Of a stretch of 64,000 nucleotides of DNA, positions 43,470 through 54,161 are shown piece by piece. Under the pieces are notes generated by a model, which had not been told where the DNA came from, did no database searches, and was given only the letters and a program-made list of their open reading frames with translations. This DNA is from Girardinichthys multiradiatus (lineage: Eukaryota > Chordata > Actinopteri > Cyprinodontiformes > Goodeidae): contig NC_061801.1 of NCBI RefSeq assembly GCF_021462225.1, positions 5,018,125-5,082,124 of the forward strand, written 5' to 3'. Numbering within the stretch: the first letter of the stretch is position 1; the number at the start of each line of letters is the position of its first letter. The translations under genes and the position numbers were made by a program.

Positions 43470-45091
43470 TTCAATTCAATTCAGTTTATCTATATAGCAC
43501 CAATTCACAACGCATATCGTCTCACGGCAATTTACAAAGTCAATTCAATTGAATCATACATATTTCAAGTCAGGTACATACATTCTAATTGATCCTAACT
43601 ATGAAACAGTGCAGTCAGATTCAGTTATTTATTCAAATTGGTTAAAAGTTTTTCTATCTAAGGAAACCCAGCAGATTGCATCCAGTCAGTGACTTGCAGC
43701 ATTCCCTCCTCCTGGATGAGCATGTAGAGACAGTGGACAGTCATTGGCGTTGATTTAGCTGCAATCCCTCATACTGAGCATGCATGTAGCGACAGTGGAG
43801 AGGAAAAACTCCCTTTTAACAGGAAGAAACCTCCAGCAGAACCAGACTCAGTGTGAGCGGCCATCTGCCACGACTGACTGGGGGTTTGAGAGAACAGACC
43901 AGAGACAGAAAAGAACACAGAAGCATTGATCAAGGAGTCCTTTCTATGGGAAAGAAAACTGAAAGATTAATGGTTATAGCTCCTTTAGTGGCTATATCTA
44001 GGAGAGAAAGACAGCTAAGCAGATGAACTCTGAGCCAGTTTTCAAGTCTAGAGGATAAAAGAGAGCACACAAAGTTAGTCACGGTAGAAGCTCAGTCAGT
44101 AGCTATGTCTAGGAGAGACAGGGTTAATCACTGAGAGACAGGCCCATGTGTATCATCTGTATCAGGTGAGCATTAACTTGTTGGCAGCAGCAGCTTGGAC
44201 GATGCCCCCCTCCAGGAAGGTTCCACAGCTAAACACAGTCAGGCCAGGTGTAGCTTGTAGAAAGAGAACAAACAGAGACAGCACACAGAATAACAAGCTG
44301 AAATAACAGCAAATAATGTTAATTAGAGAGTAGTATGAGAATGTACCAGAGAGAATGAAAGTGGTCATTATGTCCTCCAGCAGCCTAAGCCTATAGCAGC
44401 ATAACTACAGAGATAGCTCAGGATAACCTAAGCCACTCTAACTATAAGCTTTATCAAAAAGGAAATTTTAAGCCTAGCCTTAAAAGTAAACAGGGTGTCT
44501 GCCTCACAGACTAAAACTGGGAGCTGGTTCCACAGGAGAGGAGCCTGATAACTAAAGGATCTGCCTCCCATTCTACTTCTAGAGACTCTAGGAACCACCA
44601 GTAAACCTGCAGTCTGAGAACGAAGTGCTCTGTTAGGAACATATGGAACAATCAGATCTCTGATGTATGATGGAGCTAAATCATTAAGGGCTTTATATGT
44701 GAGGAGGAGAATTTTAAATTATATTCTGGATTGAACAGGGAGGCAATGAAGGGAAGCTAAAGTAGGGGAAATATGATTTCTCTTTTTAATTTTCATCAGA
44801 ACTCTTGCTGCAGCATTTTGAATCAGCTGAAGGCTTTTAACTGCATTTTGTGGACATCCTGATAGTAATGAATAACAATAGTCCAGCCTTGAAGTAACAA
44901 ATGCATGGACTAGTTTTTCAGCGTCACTCCTGGATAGGGTATTTCTAATTGTGGCAATGTTCTGGAGATGAAAGAAGGAAATTCTAGAAACTTGTTTAAT
45001 TTTGGATTTAAATGACATGACATGGTCAAAAATAACACCAAGGTTTTTTACTTTATTACCAGAAGTCAATACATGCCTTGTGAGATGTGGT
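43470..45091 (-). pseudogene. LINE: RT C-terminus and long 3' untranslated region
   Basis: On the minus strand the 116-codon ORF (45069-44719) reads KVKNLGVIFDHVMSFKSKI, HLQNIATIRNTLSRSDAEKL and TSRLDYCYSLLSGCPQNAVK, the post-active-site RT region of a teleost LINE. Downstream are frames with the usual PLLWNQLP-like C-terminus. The long 3' untranslated region contains AGGGAGTTTTTCCTCTCCAC and ends at about 43475 in AACTGAATTGAATTGAAAT. The 5' end is cut at 45091 where a Tc1 copy begins. Related fragments are at 23169-23385, 46788-46865 and 56715-58620. Confidence 0.88.
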
Positions 45092-46083
45092 ATTATAGAG
45101 CAATGAAGTGCTCCAAAATCTCCTGATAGCTAGCTGCATTGACCCTGCCCTTGATAAAACACAGTGGACCAACACCAGCAGCTGACACGGCACCCCAGAC
45201 CGTCACTGACTGTGGGTACTTGACACTGGACTTCTGGCATTTTGGCATTTCCTTCTCCCCAGTCTTCCTCCAGACTCTGGCACCTTGATTTCCGAATGAC
45301 ATGCAGAATTTGCTTTCATCCGAAAAAAGTACTTTGGACCACTGAGCAACAGTCCAGTGCTGCTTCTCTGTAGCCCAGGTCAGGCGGTTCTGCCGCTGTT
45401 TCTGGTTCAAAAGTGGCTTGACCTGGGGAATGCGGCACCTGTAGCCCATTTCCTGCACACGCCTGTGCATGGTGGCTCTGGATGTTTCTACTCCAGACTC
45501 AGTCCACTGCTTCCGCAGGTCCCCCAAGGTCTGGAATCGGCCCTTCTCCACAATCTTCCTCAGGGTCCGGTCACCTCTTCTCGTTGTGCAGCGTTTTTTG
45601 CCACACTTTTTCCTTCCCACAGACTTCCCACTGAGGTGCCTTGATACAGCACTCTGGGAACAGCCTATTCGTTCAGAAATTTCTTTCTGTGTCTTACCCT
45701 CTTGCTTGAGGGTGTCAATAGTGGCCTTCTGGACAGCAGTCAGGTCGGCAGTCTTACCCATGATTGGGGTTTTGAGTGATGAACCAGGCTGGGAGTTTTA
45801 AAGGCCTCAGGAATCTTTTGCAGGTGTTTAGAGTTAACTCGTTGATTCAGATGATTAGGTTCATAGCTCGTTTAGAGACCCTTTTAATGATATGCTAATT
45901 TTGTGAGATAGGAATTTTGGGTTTTCATGAGCTGTATACCAAAATCATCCGTATTAAGACAATAAAAGACCTGAAATATTTCAGTGCAATGAATCTAAAA
46001 TATATGAATGTTAAATTTTCATCATTACATCATGGAAAATAATGAACTTTATCACAATATGCTAATATTTTGAGAATGACCTG
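45092..46083 (-). mobile_element. Tc1-like copy, same family as 28702-30311, 3'-truncated
   Basis: From its outer end at 46083 (CAGGTCATTCTC on the minus strand, TA next to it at 46084-46085) it carries the about 200-bp inverted repeat, leader and the first two thirds of the transposase. It stops abruptly within the codons for EILEHF at 45092-45103, where LINE sequence begins. The missing 3' third is not found on the far side of the LINE, so a deletion joined the two elements. Confidence 0.9.
45093..45761 (-). pseudogene. Tc1-like transposase, N-terminal 220 residues intact
   Basis: An uninterrupted ORF from MGKTADLTAVQKATIDTLKQ through the helix-turn-helix and the first catalytic Asp (LFSDESKFC) to GPLCFIKGRVNAASYQEILE. 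It lacks the second Asp and the Glu because of the deletion. At the two codons that are stops in the copy at 29030-30034 this copy has sense codons (Arg and Gln). Without its C-terminal part it cannot cut DNA but could in principle still bind inverted repeats. Confidence 0.9.
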
Positions 46084-46249
46084 TATTTTGATGTGGAAGT
46101 TTGGAACCAGATAGTTTGGGAGGAGATCATCGTGGACTGATTACTCTGGAGAACTGAATCATTAAGGACTGTAGCAGGTTGGATTTATTGAGCCTGTTTG
46201 ATGTTGGTGTCTGTATTCTTCGCCCAGTTTAGGTTACTGGATATGAATG

Positions 46250-46430
46250 AACTATTGAGTGGCTGTGCCTGTGCCAGGGTTTTGACCGTTCAAAGTTCCA
46301 TCTGTGAGAAGACTTGTGACACTCAGAGACAGGACTAACCACAGTGGTGTCGTTTGCAAACTTTAGGATTTTTACAGTTCAGTATCTGTAAACACTGGTA
46401 TGGAGAAAAATAAAATCAAAAGGGGTAAAA
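46250..46430 (-). pseudogene. LINE RT active-site fragment, mutated
   Basis: The minus strand reads ILKFANDTTVVSPVSE near 46375-46330, where LINEs of this kind have LKFADDTTV. The first catalytic Asp of the FADD motif is Asn. Surrounding frames are otherwise unreadable. Short, old fragment. Confidence 0.5.
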
Positions 46431-46616
46431 GAATACAGCCTTAAAAGACACCCTGCCAGAGGAGTATCTTGTCTTGACACTACCAGTACATTTTAATTTT
46501 GCTATCATTCTTTTAAGAAGAAATGTAATCCCCTTTAATTTTTTACTGTGTGCCACCTTTAAGACGATTAGAGGTATTCTATCACGATTTTTTTCACTTT
46601 GTTGCATTATAAGAGA

Positions 46617-47020
46617 TAAAGTTCTTTGGGAAGTATTCACAGCTCTTCATCTTTTTCCATATTTTGTTTACTCAAAATTTTTGCAAACTTGTTCAAAATA
46701 AAACATTAAAAAAATTCTTTACTCAATTCTTTGTTCAAGCACCTTTTGTCAGCAATCATTGCCAGAAATATCTCCAATAAGTAAAAAAAAATCAATTCAG
46801 TTTTATTTATAAAGTGCCAACTCACAACACGTCTCAAGGTACTTTACAAAGTCATGGTAAAAAAAAATGTGGTTGATTAATGGATGTTTATTTTTAATAA
46901 ATATGCTAAACATTGAAACTTTTTTCTTTCAGGGAAAATGTTTTAAATACATTCTGAGATGAGCCTATAGCTTAAAAATTGGAAAAAGTAAGGAGCTGTG
47001 AAAACGTTTGAGATGTACTG
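46617..47020. mobile_element. Tc1-like non-autonomous derivative
   Basis: Left end TGGGAAGTATTCACAGCTCT and right end AAGGAGCTGTGAAAACGTTT are imperfect inverted repeats. TA borders the right end at 47021-47022. I recognise the ends as those of a common vertebrate Tc1-like family (GGAAAGTATTCACAG type). No transposase between them. It contains a nested LINE 3' tail (46788-46865). Confidence 0.6.
46788..46865 (-). mobile_element. Nested LINE 3' tail
   Basis: TCAATTCAGTTTTATTTATA and CACAACACGTCTCAAGGTAC repeat, in the same orientation, the extreme 3' end of the LINE at 43470-45091 (compare 43480-43550). A very short insertion. Confidence 0.65.
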
Positions 47021-47022
47021 TA

Positions 47023-47640
47023 CATCACAATCACCTGAAATCATCTCTAACTGACTTTGGAAGTATTTATTTCAACCCAGTATTCAGTTCAGTTGTGTTC
47101 TTTTGGTAATAAAAATTAATAAAGGGAAAATTAATTTAAAAGTACCAAGCATTTTTATTCCAACCATGCAACTTAATAGTTATTAAAGGTCAAAATGAAT
47201 GCTTACAGATTTTAATGTTATTTAGTAAATGTTTCAGTTTTTAAATACCCCTAAAAATGCAGATTTAAAGCAGCTAAAAAGTGCGTGACACCAAAATCCT
47301 TCATCCAAAGAACAAAAGAGCCTTTTTGAGCTGAGTTCTGTTTTTAACAACCACAACAAAAGGTTAAATAAAAAATGGTGCTAAGTAGAAATTAGAGAAG
47401 CTAAAATTGCATTAAGTAACAATGAAACCACTAAACAATAATAGTCATAACAAAGGCATTAGCGCATCTAGGTACCCTTTAAATAATTGCTTTTTTGTGC
47501 TTAATTGTGCTTCTAACAACAAACCATGACAGATTCTAAAATGACATAAAGTGCAAATTAAGGAAGCAAAAGTCAATTTTAAGACTAATACCACTGGATA
47601 ATAAGCAGCCCAGTTCCAGTAACAGTCACATCAGAAATAA
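47023..47640. other. AT-rich stretch, nothing recognised
   Basis: No coding or element ends. Confidence 0.35.
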
Positions 47641-47646
47641 ATGAAA

Positions 47647-47992
47647 TGTTAGCAGTTTGTTGAGGACCCAAATGGCAACAGGACATCGGCATGATGGAGT
47701 GTGGAATGAAAGATTTAATAATGGGAAAACCTACAATACACAAGGGGAATACGCAGGAACCAGGGGAGACAGCAATAGTAGGATCCAGCTCAGAATGACA
47801 GACTGAGAGACCTAAATTCTTTGGAGAAGTGATGAATAGCATGGAAACCAGATGGGTGCAATCAACAGAATGCAGAGCAGCTGTGGGAGAATCTAAGCAG
47901 AGAGCTAAGGAAAGGTGGATAACAGGCATAAGAGAAACTGAATAAAAACAGAGGATCTAACAAACAGAAAGATAAGGAGTAATACCAACATT
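47647..47992 (-). mobile_element. LTR-like element, unconfirmed
   Basis: Ends TGTTAGCAGTTTG and ACCAACA give TGTT..AACA termini. On the minus strand ATTAAA lies near 47711, followed by a short GGGTCC-containing tail, as in 18311-18836. No matching flanking repeat was found, so the boundaries are tentative. Confidence 0.35.
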
Positions 47993-48099
47993 GAAGGCTG
48001 AAAAATGCACACTACACAAGAAATAACCAAAAAAAAAACAAAAAAAAATGAATGAACTAATATGGAGAGACACTAATAACACTAAACTGATCTATATAC

Positions 48100-48240
48100 A
48101 GGATTTGCCCGGGATGGATGCCCTGGCAACCTGTCCAGGGTGTGCCCCGCCTCTCGCCCGTAGACTGCTGGAGATAGGCACCAGCTCCTCCACAACCCAC
48201 TATGAAATAAGTGGTATACAAGATGAATGAATGAATGATC
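48100..48240 (+). repeat. LINE/SINE 3' tail fragment
   Basis: CCTGTCCAGGGTGTGCCCCG, AGACTGCTGGAGATAGGCAC and AATAAGTGGTATACAAGATG followed by (AATG)n make up a familiar teleost LINE 3' tail. A reverse-oriented copy lies at 63345-63480. Confidence 0.75.
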
Positions 48241-49311
48241 TAAATACAAACCCAAGTGAGAACCTAAACACAAAATCTTTAGGAATGAGTGATGCTCAGT
48301 GACATGTGGCCCCAATTCTTCTGTCACTGACGCTTCATTTTAGCAAATTTTAGCATTCAATAAGGAAGTTTCCATGAAGATAAAAAGATTTTCTCTTTTC
48401 TGAAAACATGGAATGTGATTAAGCATCCCAAAGAAATCTCGAAAGACACAAGGCAGGAGCCCTTGGCCTCGGTGGGCTGCAGACACCACGCAGGCACCAC
48501 CAATTGCACTCAGCCTCAAAACCATCACTGTCCACCGGGACATAACCTAAATCCATTAACCACTCCCAACCCCAGTCCCTGTGTTTGCATACTTTTAGCC
48601 AAAACCTTATTATGCTATTACATGTAACTAGTTACTCTCCAATCCTTAACTGGTAATATGCCAGTTAGAGAAGGTTCAGCTTAGTCTACCTGGATAACTC
48701 TAACTCGCAACAAAAGTCATATCAAGTCACTTTTCAAGACAAACAAGTTCAGTTCATGGTCAACCGAACTGTGACCTTGAAACTAATTAATGTGCTAAAC
48801 TCTAATATTTGTGTATATTACACCCCACAGAAAACCGCTTAAACAGTGGATAAAAAGGATCACCCCTAAATAAGACACATCCTTACATGGTATAGCATGT
48901 AAGAATGACTTACTGGTATAGCTTGGAGTGCTGTCAGCAATAAATGGAGGAAGACCTTAGATTGTATTATCACATTTAAAAAGACAGACCTTTAATGTTT
49001 TACTAAATATACCTTTAACTTGAGTTTCTCTTTCGATGTCTGACTCTTTTTGGAAATTTCAGCTCATATGTGGAAGATTCCTAAAATCTTCAACTACTTC
49101 CTTCCTACCTCATGTAAATTGAAACTAGTTTTTCTTTGGAAGAGATCATTATACATTCGGTAATGATATCCGCATCTTCTGTGAGGTAGCTGTTAGTATC
49201 TTTAAGGTATAGTTTCCACTGCTTTTGGAAATGTGTGTTTTGTTTTTGTCTCCCAGTGAGACAAAGTAATGACACAATTTTGCAATCCTTGAAAAACTAA
49301 TGAAGCGCTTT
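48241..49311. other. Non-coding stretch, nothing recognised
   Basis: No coding or element ends seen. Left flank of the solo LTR. Confidence 0.35.
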
Positions 49312-49316
49312 CTTCT

Positions 49317-49999
49317 TGTCGGGGTTGGAGATCTCTGTGTCTTGTATTGTTTGTGTTTGGTTTTCTAGAGGGCGCTGGAGAGCATAAGCGGTGAGACAGG
49401 TGTGTTCCATTCACCAATGATGAGTCCTGGAGTATTTAAGCAGGAGGAAGCCAGCATGTCCGTGCTCGAGTGTTAGCCTTCAGTGGTAGTTACTCAAGCC
49501 GACCTTTGAGCCACTTCTCGTATTGCTTGCTTCAACTCATGTTAACCTATTTCCGTCTAACAAGTGTCTCGCTAACGCTGTACTACTGGGTTTACTCCTG
49601 CTGGCTATTTCCCGGCTTCGACCTCCGACCCTACCTCTACGAAACCTGTCCAACCTCCACCGTTCCTCTGGTGCCCTCACACAATCCTCCAAACACTGTT
49701 ATCGACCAAGGAACTAAGTATCTTTGCTAAACTCGCCTCTATAGTTCCACGCTGTTTCCTCCGGCCTGACACCCTCTCCTCCTGGCGGTTTGTCAACAAG
49801 GAACTAGTAAGAGACAGTACACCGTTAGTTTTCTATTTAGCTACTGTCTTTACTTACCTTGTGCTTCCTTTCTTACAACTTTGCCTACTTTGTCAAGACC
49901 GTGCTTGTTCCTGTGATTTCAATAAATCTGTTAAACACTTCCTGGTTTCCCTTGAGCGTTTACTGCATGTGGGTCAGATCGATCCGTAAAACTATGACA
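49317..49999 (+). mobile_element. Solo LTR with 5-bp target duplication
   Basis: 683 bp, beginning TGTCGGGG and ending TATGACA, flanked by CTTCT at 49312-49316 and 50000-50004. A TATA-like AGTATTTAAG at 49431 and a polyadenylation signal AATAAA at 49921, about 75 bases before the CA end, give a plus-strand LTR layout (U3-R-U5). There is no internal retrotransposon sequence, so it arose by recombination between two LTRs. ORFs inside (86 and 89 codons) are not conserved. Confidence 0.82.
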
Positions 50000-50004
50000 C
50001 TTCT

Positions 50005-50589
50005 CGGCTCACATTTATTTATTTATTCAATTTTCAGGATAAAACCTGTTAAACTATGGAATAACAAAATTAATGCTTGTCAAATGGAGCTAAAGAAAAC
50101 AATAGGACTGAAACCAAAACTTCCATGAGTTTTCAGATGTGTCTGATGTGGTGATGTGTGTCTTTCCATCTGAGAGGAATTAGTGCTAACTAACAGCAAA
50201 CAAAGGGACATGACTGCAGCTTGGTTAATGGCGATCATGAAGCCCAGTGGGACCTACAGTATTATGGCTGTCAGTGGACTGGGATCAATAACTGTGCCTC
50301 ATATGACTGAATAAACCCTGCTGACTTTGTCCCTGTTATTTTTAGACAGTTCACTTGGTTCATAAAGCATCAGGAAATCGTCTAGTGGAGTCAGACATGA
50401 ATTTAACTGAAATCCAATGAGAAAATTGATATAACTCAGCTAACTATTTTGTTATATGGTTATTTTTTTCCCTATCGATGCTCACCTAATGACAACTCTT
50501 AATAAGCATTTAAGGGAAAATTAAATCTCTTTCCTAAACCCTGACTGGTTGTAGCCACAGTTCAGAGGTCAGGTAAAATGCTACGGTTG
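50005..50589. other. Non-coding stretch, nothing recognised
   Basis: No coding or element ends. Confidence 0.35.
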
Positions 50590-51150
50590 CTGTGATATGG
50601 TACCTACTCTAACATTTGCATACAGTACAATGCTGTGGTATTCTCACCCCGTAACGGTTTCACATTTTGTATTGTTGCAACACCAAACTTTAATATATTT
50701 TATTGGGATTTTATGTGAAAAACCAACAAGGTATTGCAAAATTGTTAAGTGGAAGGAAAATTCTACATGGTTGTCCAAATGTTTTACAAATACAATTCTG
50801 TCAGAAATAAAAAAGTGTGCCGAACATTAGTACTTTACATTAGTCTCAGTGAGTCAATACTTTGTAGAACCTTTCGTTGCCATTATAGCAGGAAGCCTTT
50901 TGTGTATGTTTCTACCAGCTTTGTGCAGCTGGAAGCTGAATATTTTACCCATGTTTCTTTAAAAATAGCTTTAAACCTGATGAAGAGTGTTTACAAAAAT
51001 CAAAAGTCCTTCCACAGAGCCTTAATTAGATCCAGGTCTACACCATACTAACACGTGGATATCCTTTGATCTAAACCAGTCCATGGGAGGGTTGTTGCCC
51101 TCTACCCCAGTCTTAACTCCTTTGCAGCCTCCATTAAGCCCGCTTTCACC
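50590..51150. mobile_element. Decayed DNA-transposon-like repeat
   Basis: TTTATTGGGATTTTATGTG..., AATACTTTGTAGAACCTTTC, AGCCTTTTGTGTATGTTTCT and TGGATATCCTTTGATCTAAA match, from memory, a common vertebrate Tc1-like family with long inverted repeats. A lone right end of the same family appears at 62050-62108. There are internal deletions and no readable protein. Confidence 0.5.
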
Positions 51151-51349
51151 CTGACCTGTTTGCTGTGTTCCTTGGTTCCATGATGCTGTTGGTTCACTAA
51201 TGTTCTCTAACAACGCTCTGAGGTCAGATACAGAACACCTGCATTTATACAGGTACGCTAAAAATATGCATTCCTTTTCTTTCATTTTGCATTCATGCGA
51301 ATCTCCGTGTTGATAAAATTTCAAAAAATACCACGAAGTCTGAGGCTGT

Positions 51350-52430
51350 TACAAAATGTACAGAGATGTTTAAGGAGCATGTACAGTACATAGTGCATGG
51401 TTGTTTTCTCAGAGCTCATCCATTAACACAGAGTAAAATCCAAAGTCATTCCACAGAATGTACAGACTTTAATTAATTTCAAGTTTCCTATTGTAATTTC
51501 ATTGACAACCATTAAAGAACACTTAACTCCTGTGTGGTTGAATTGTTAGAAAATACTTCTATTTACAGAAAATCTGAAATTATTTGTGCCTTTTTTTTTT
51601 GTATTAAAACTATGAAACGTATTAAACCAGGATCAAAGGAGCCTATACCAGATTAAGTCCTTCTAAACAAAGATGGCAATTTTGTTTCATGCTCTGTTAT
51701 AGAAGCATGGGTAAAGATATTTATCAATGCAAATGGCACAAAATGTAGTAATTTGTACAGTGCACACTATTTTGAAAACTGTTAGGTCATCTGTAGTCTC
51801 ACTGTGTTATATACAAACCAGTAAACACAACTAAGAGACATTTGAGTCATTTGGTGGGACAGCATGATAAGCTAGCATGTTATCATAATCAACGAAGCCA
51901 CATAAGCTCAACAGAGCTATGAAAAACATTCCCAACAAAGTCTGAGACTGCCTCTATGAGTGAGACAGACAGCAAAAACACAAGTGAATGCTCCTTACAT
52001 ATCATAAACTGCAAAATATTGTGACCCATATTAGTTTTATTTCACATTTAACTAAAGCAGGGAATCATAAGCTCATAAGTCTGTTTTACCTGTAAAGCTT
52101 TGAGGATGAACAGAGGATAATTTAAGTGCAATGCTCTTTTGAGGGGGAGGCGCATAATCTGTGTGGTGTTACTAAAGCAGACGCCTTTAAATATCATAAC
52201 TATAGTTTGAACCTGATTTCACCAGATGAAGTCACTTGCTGAGAACAGCTAGATACTCAAGACAGTCCTCATGATGCTGAAAAATATCATGGTGTCACTA
52301 TCACGGGATCTTTAACTAGTAGGGATATGAATAATAAGCATTATGTGCTGAGAAACTGGATGTGGCCAACCTAATGATTTAGAACATACATTCAGTTCTG
52401 GCAGTGTATACATTTTCTACCCTGATCTCT
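51350..52430. other. Probable single-copy non-coding DNA
   Basis: No repeats, element ends or coding seen. It leads without a boundary into the 301-bp duplicated segment and looks like its native context. Confidence 0.35.
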
Positions 52431-52731
52431 GACAGAAAGCCAGGGGCTGTCACTGAAGCTTGAGAAGGGCTCCTCAAGCCACTTTTTAATAATGAGTCGG
52501 GTGTAGGAAGATTGTCCTAGTTACTCATCAGCTCATTTCCACTCCATTAGGGAAGGCAGAAAGCCTCCAAGTGGAATTGCACAGCTAAAAGCGTTATGGT
52601 TGAGCAAGTCTGACCATGCAAGATGGTGTAAATAAATGCAGCGTCACAGTATTTGTCTCACTGATCTGCCGAGCCTCTCTCACCTTAATACCATAATCAC
52701 TCTCATGTAAACATTTAAGCTATAAATATGG
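52431..52731. repeat. 301-bp duplicated segment, copy 1
   Basis: Matches 57543-57843 in direct orientation with 6 mismatches and no gaps (98%). It has no terminal repeats, poly-A tail or coding frame and does not look like a transposon. The smooth flanks suggest that this is the original copy. Confidence 0.95.
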
Positions 52732-52744
52732 TATAATCTTATCT

Positions 52745-52925
52745 GTAATGTGGTTTTATGTACATTCACTAGGCACTTTATTAGGTACACCTTCATAGTA
52801 CCGGGCTGAACCCTGTTTTGCCGCAATATGTCACAATTCATTGGGGCACAGATTGAACAAGCTACTGGAAAACAATTCTCAGATTTGGCTCCATGGAATC
52901 CGACCCATTCACCTTCCCTCACAAT
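52745..52925. repeat. Tc1-related repeat remnant
   Basis: GGCACTTTATTAGGTACACC at the start resembles the inverted-repeat ends of the family at 27876-30588. The rest (ATAGTACCGGG, CACAATTCATTGGGGCACAG) is a known-looking teleost repeat body without coding. Boundaries are uncertain. Confidence 0.45.
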
Positions 52926-53099
52926 TCCTCTATCTATCTTCAGCTATCCAAACTTATCATTGACCACTTACCTCTCCTCCTAGACCTATGTTTACAGTAG
53001 AGTGACTTTCTAGAACTGCGTCAAGACAAACAAGAACAACCAGTACATTTGCATTTGCAATAAAATGTTAAAACTTACTGAATGTGTCTATAGTTGTTG

Positions 53100-54161
53100 C
53101 CTGCTCAAGTCTACTCGTACTCATACTTGTTGTCTTCCATTTATCCGGGACCCAGTCGCGGGGTCAGCAGACTCAGCAGAGAGACCCAGACGTCCCTCTC
53201 CCCAGACACCACCTCCAACTCCAAGGTGTTCCCAGGCCAGCCGAGAGACATAGTTCCTCCAGCGTGTCCTGGGCCGTCCCGTGGGCCTCCTCCCGGTGGG
53301 ACGTGCCTGGAACACCTCCCGAGGAAGGCGTCCAGGAGGCATCCGATATAGATGCCCGAGCAACCTCAACTGGCTCCTCTCAATATGGAGGAGCAGCGGC
53401 TCTACTCTGGCCGAGCTCCTCACCCTATCTTTAAGGGAGTGCTCGGCCACCCTACAGAGGAAGCTCATTTTAGCCGCTTGTATCCGAGATCTCGTTTTTT
53501 CGGTCATGACCCAAAGTTCATGGCCATAGGTGAGGGTAGGAACGTAGACCGACCGGCACAGTGCCCCCATTACTGCGGCAGCCGCACTGATCCGTCTGTC
53601 GATCTCCCGCTCCATTCTTCCCTCACTCGTGAACAAGACCCAGAGATACTTTAACTCCTCCACTTGAGGCAGGAACTCCCTCCAACCTGAAGAGGACAAG
53701 CCACCCTTTTCTGGTCAAGTACCATGGCCTCTGACTTAGAGGAGCTGATCTTCATCCCAGTCGCTTCACACTCGGCTGCGAACCGCCCCAGCGCATGCTG
53801 TGGGTCTTTGCTAGAGGGGGCCAGCAGAACCACATCATCTGCAAAAAGAAGAGACGAAATCCACTGGTCCCAAACCAGACCCCCTCCGGCCCTTCGCTGC
53901 GTCTAGAAATCCTGTCCATAAAAGTTATGAACAGGACCGGTGACAAAGGGCAGCCCTGTCGGAGTCCAACATCCACCAAGAACAGGTCCGACTTAGTGCC
54001 GGCAATGCGGACCAAACTCCTGCTCCACTTGTACAGGGACTGGATGGGCCCTAATAAAGGGCCCCCAATTCCATACGCCTGGAGCACCCCCCACAGGGCA
54101 TCACGAGGGACACAGTCAAATGCTTTCTCCAGGTCCACAAACTCCCATGAACCCTCTACAG
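53100..54161 (-). pseudogene. RTE-like LINE RT, C-terminal half
   Basis: On the minus strand the frames give, in order: FVDLEKAFDCVPRDALWG (RT motif with the first catalytic Asp), GLRQGCPLSPVLF, an ADDVVLLAPSS active-site motif just after a frameshift, and FAAECEATGMKISSSKSEAM. The 192-codon ORF 53699-53121 then holds YVPTLTYGHELWVMTEKTRS, RSQLRLLGHLYRMPPGRLPR and RRPTGRPRTRWRNYVSRLAW. This resembles RTE/Rex3-type LINEs of fish. At least two frameshifts break it. The 5' side is interrupted at 54162 by a hAT element; the rest of the LINE upstream is not found. Confidence 0.85.

Noticed and set aside
49470..49730. 86-codon ORF beginning MLAFSGSYSS
   Set aside because: Located inside a solo LTR with defined ends and target duplication; not conserved coding.
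53065..53654. Several plus-strand ORFs rich in Pro, Ser and Arg
   Set aside because: Antisense shadows of the RTE-like LINE RT, whose motifs are on the minus strand.
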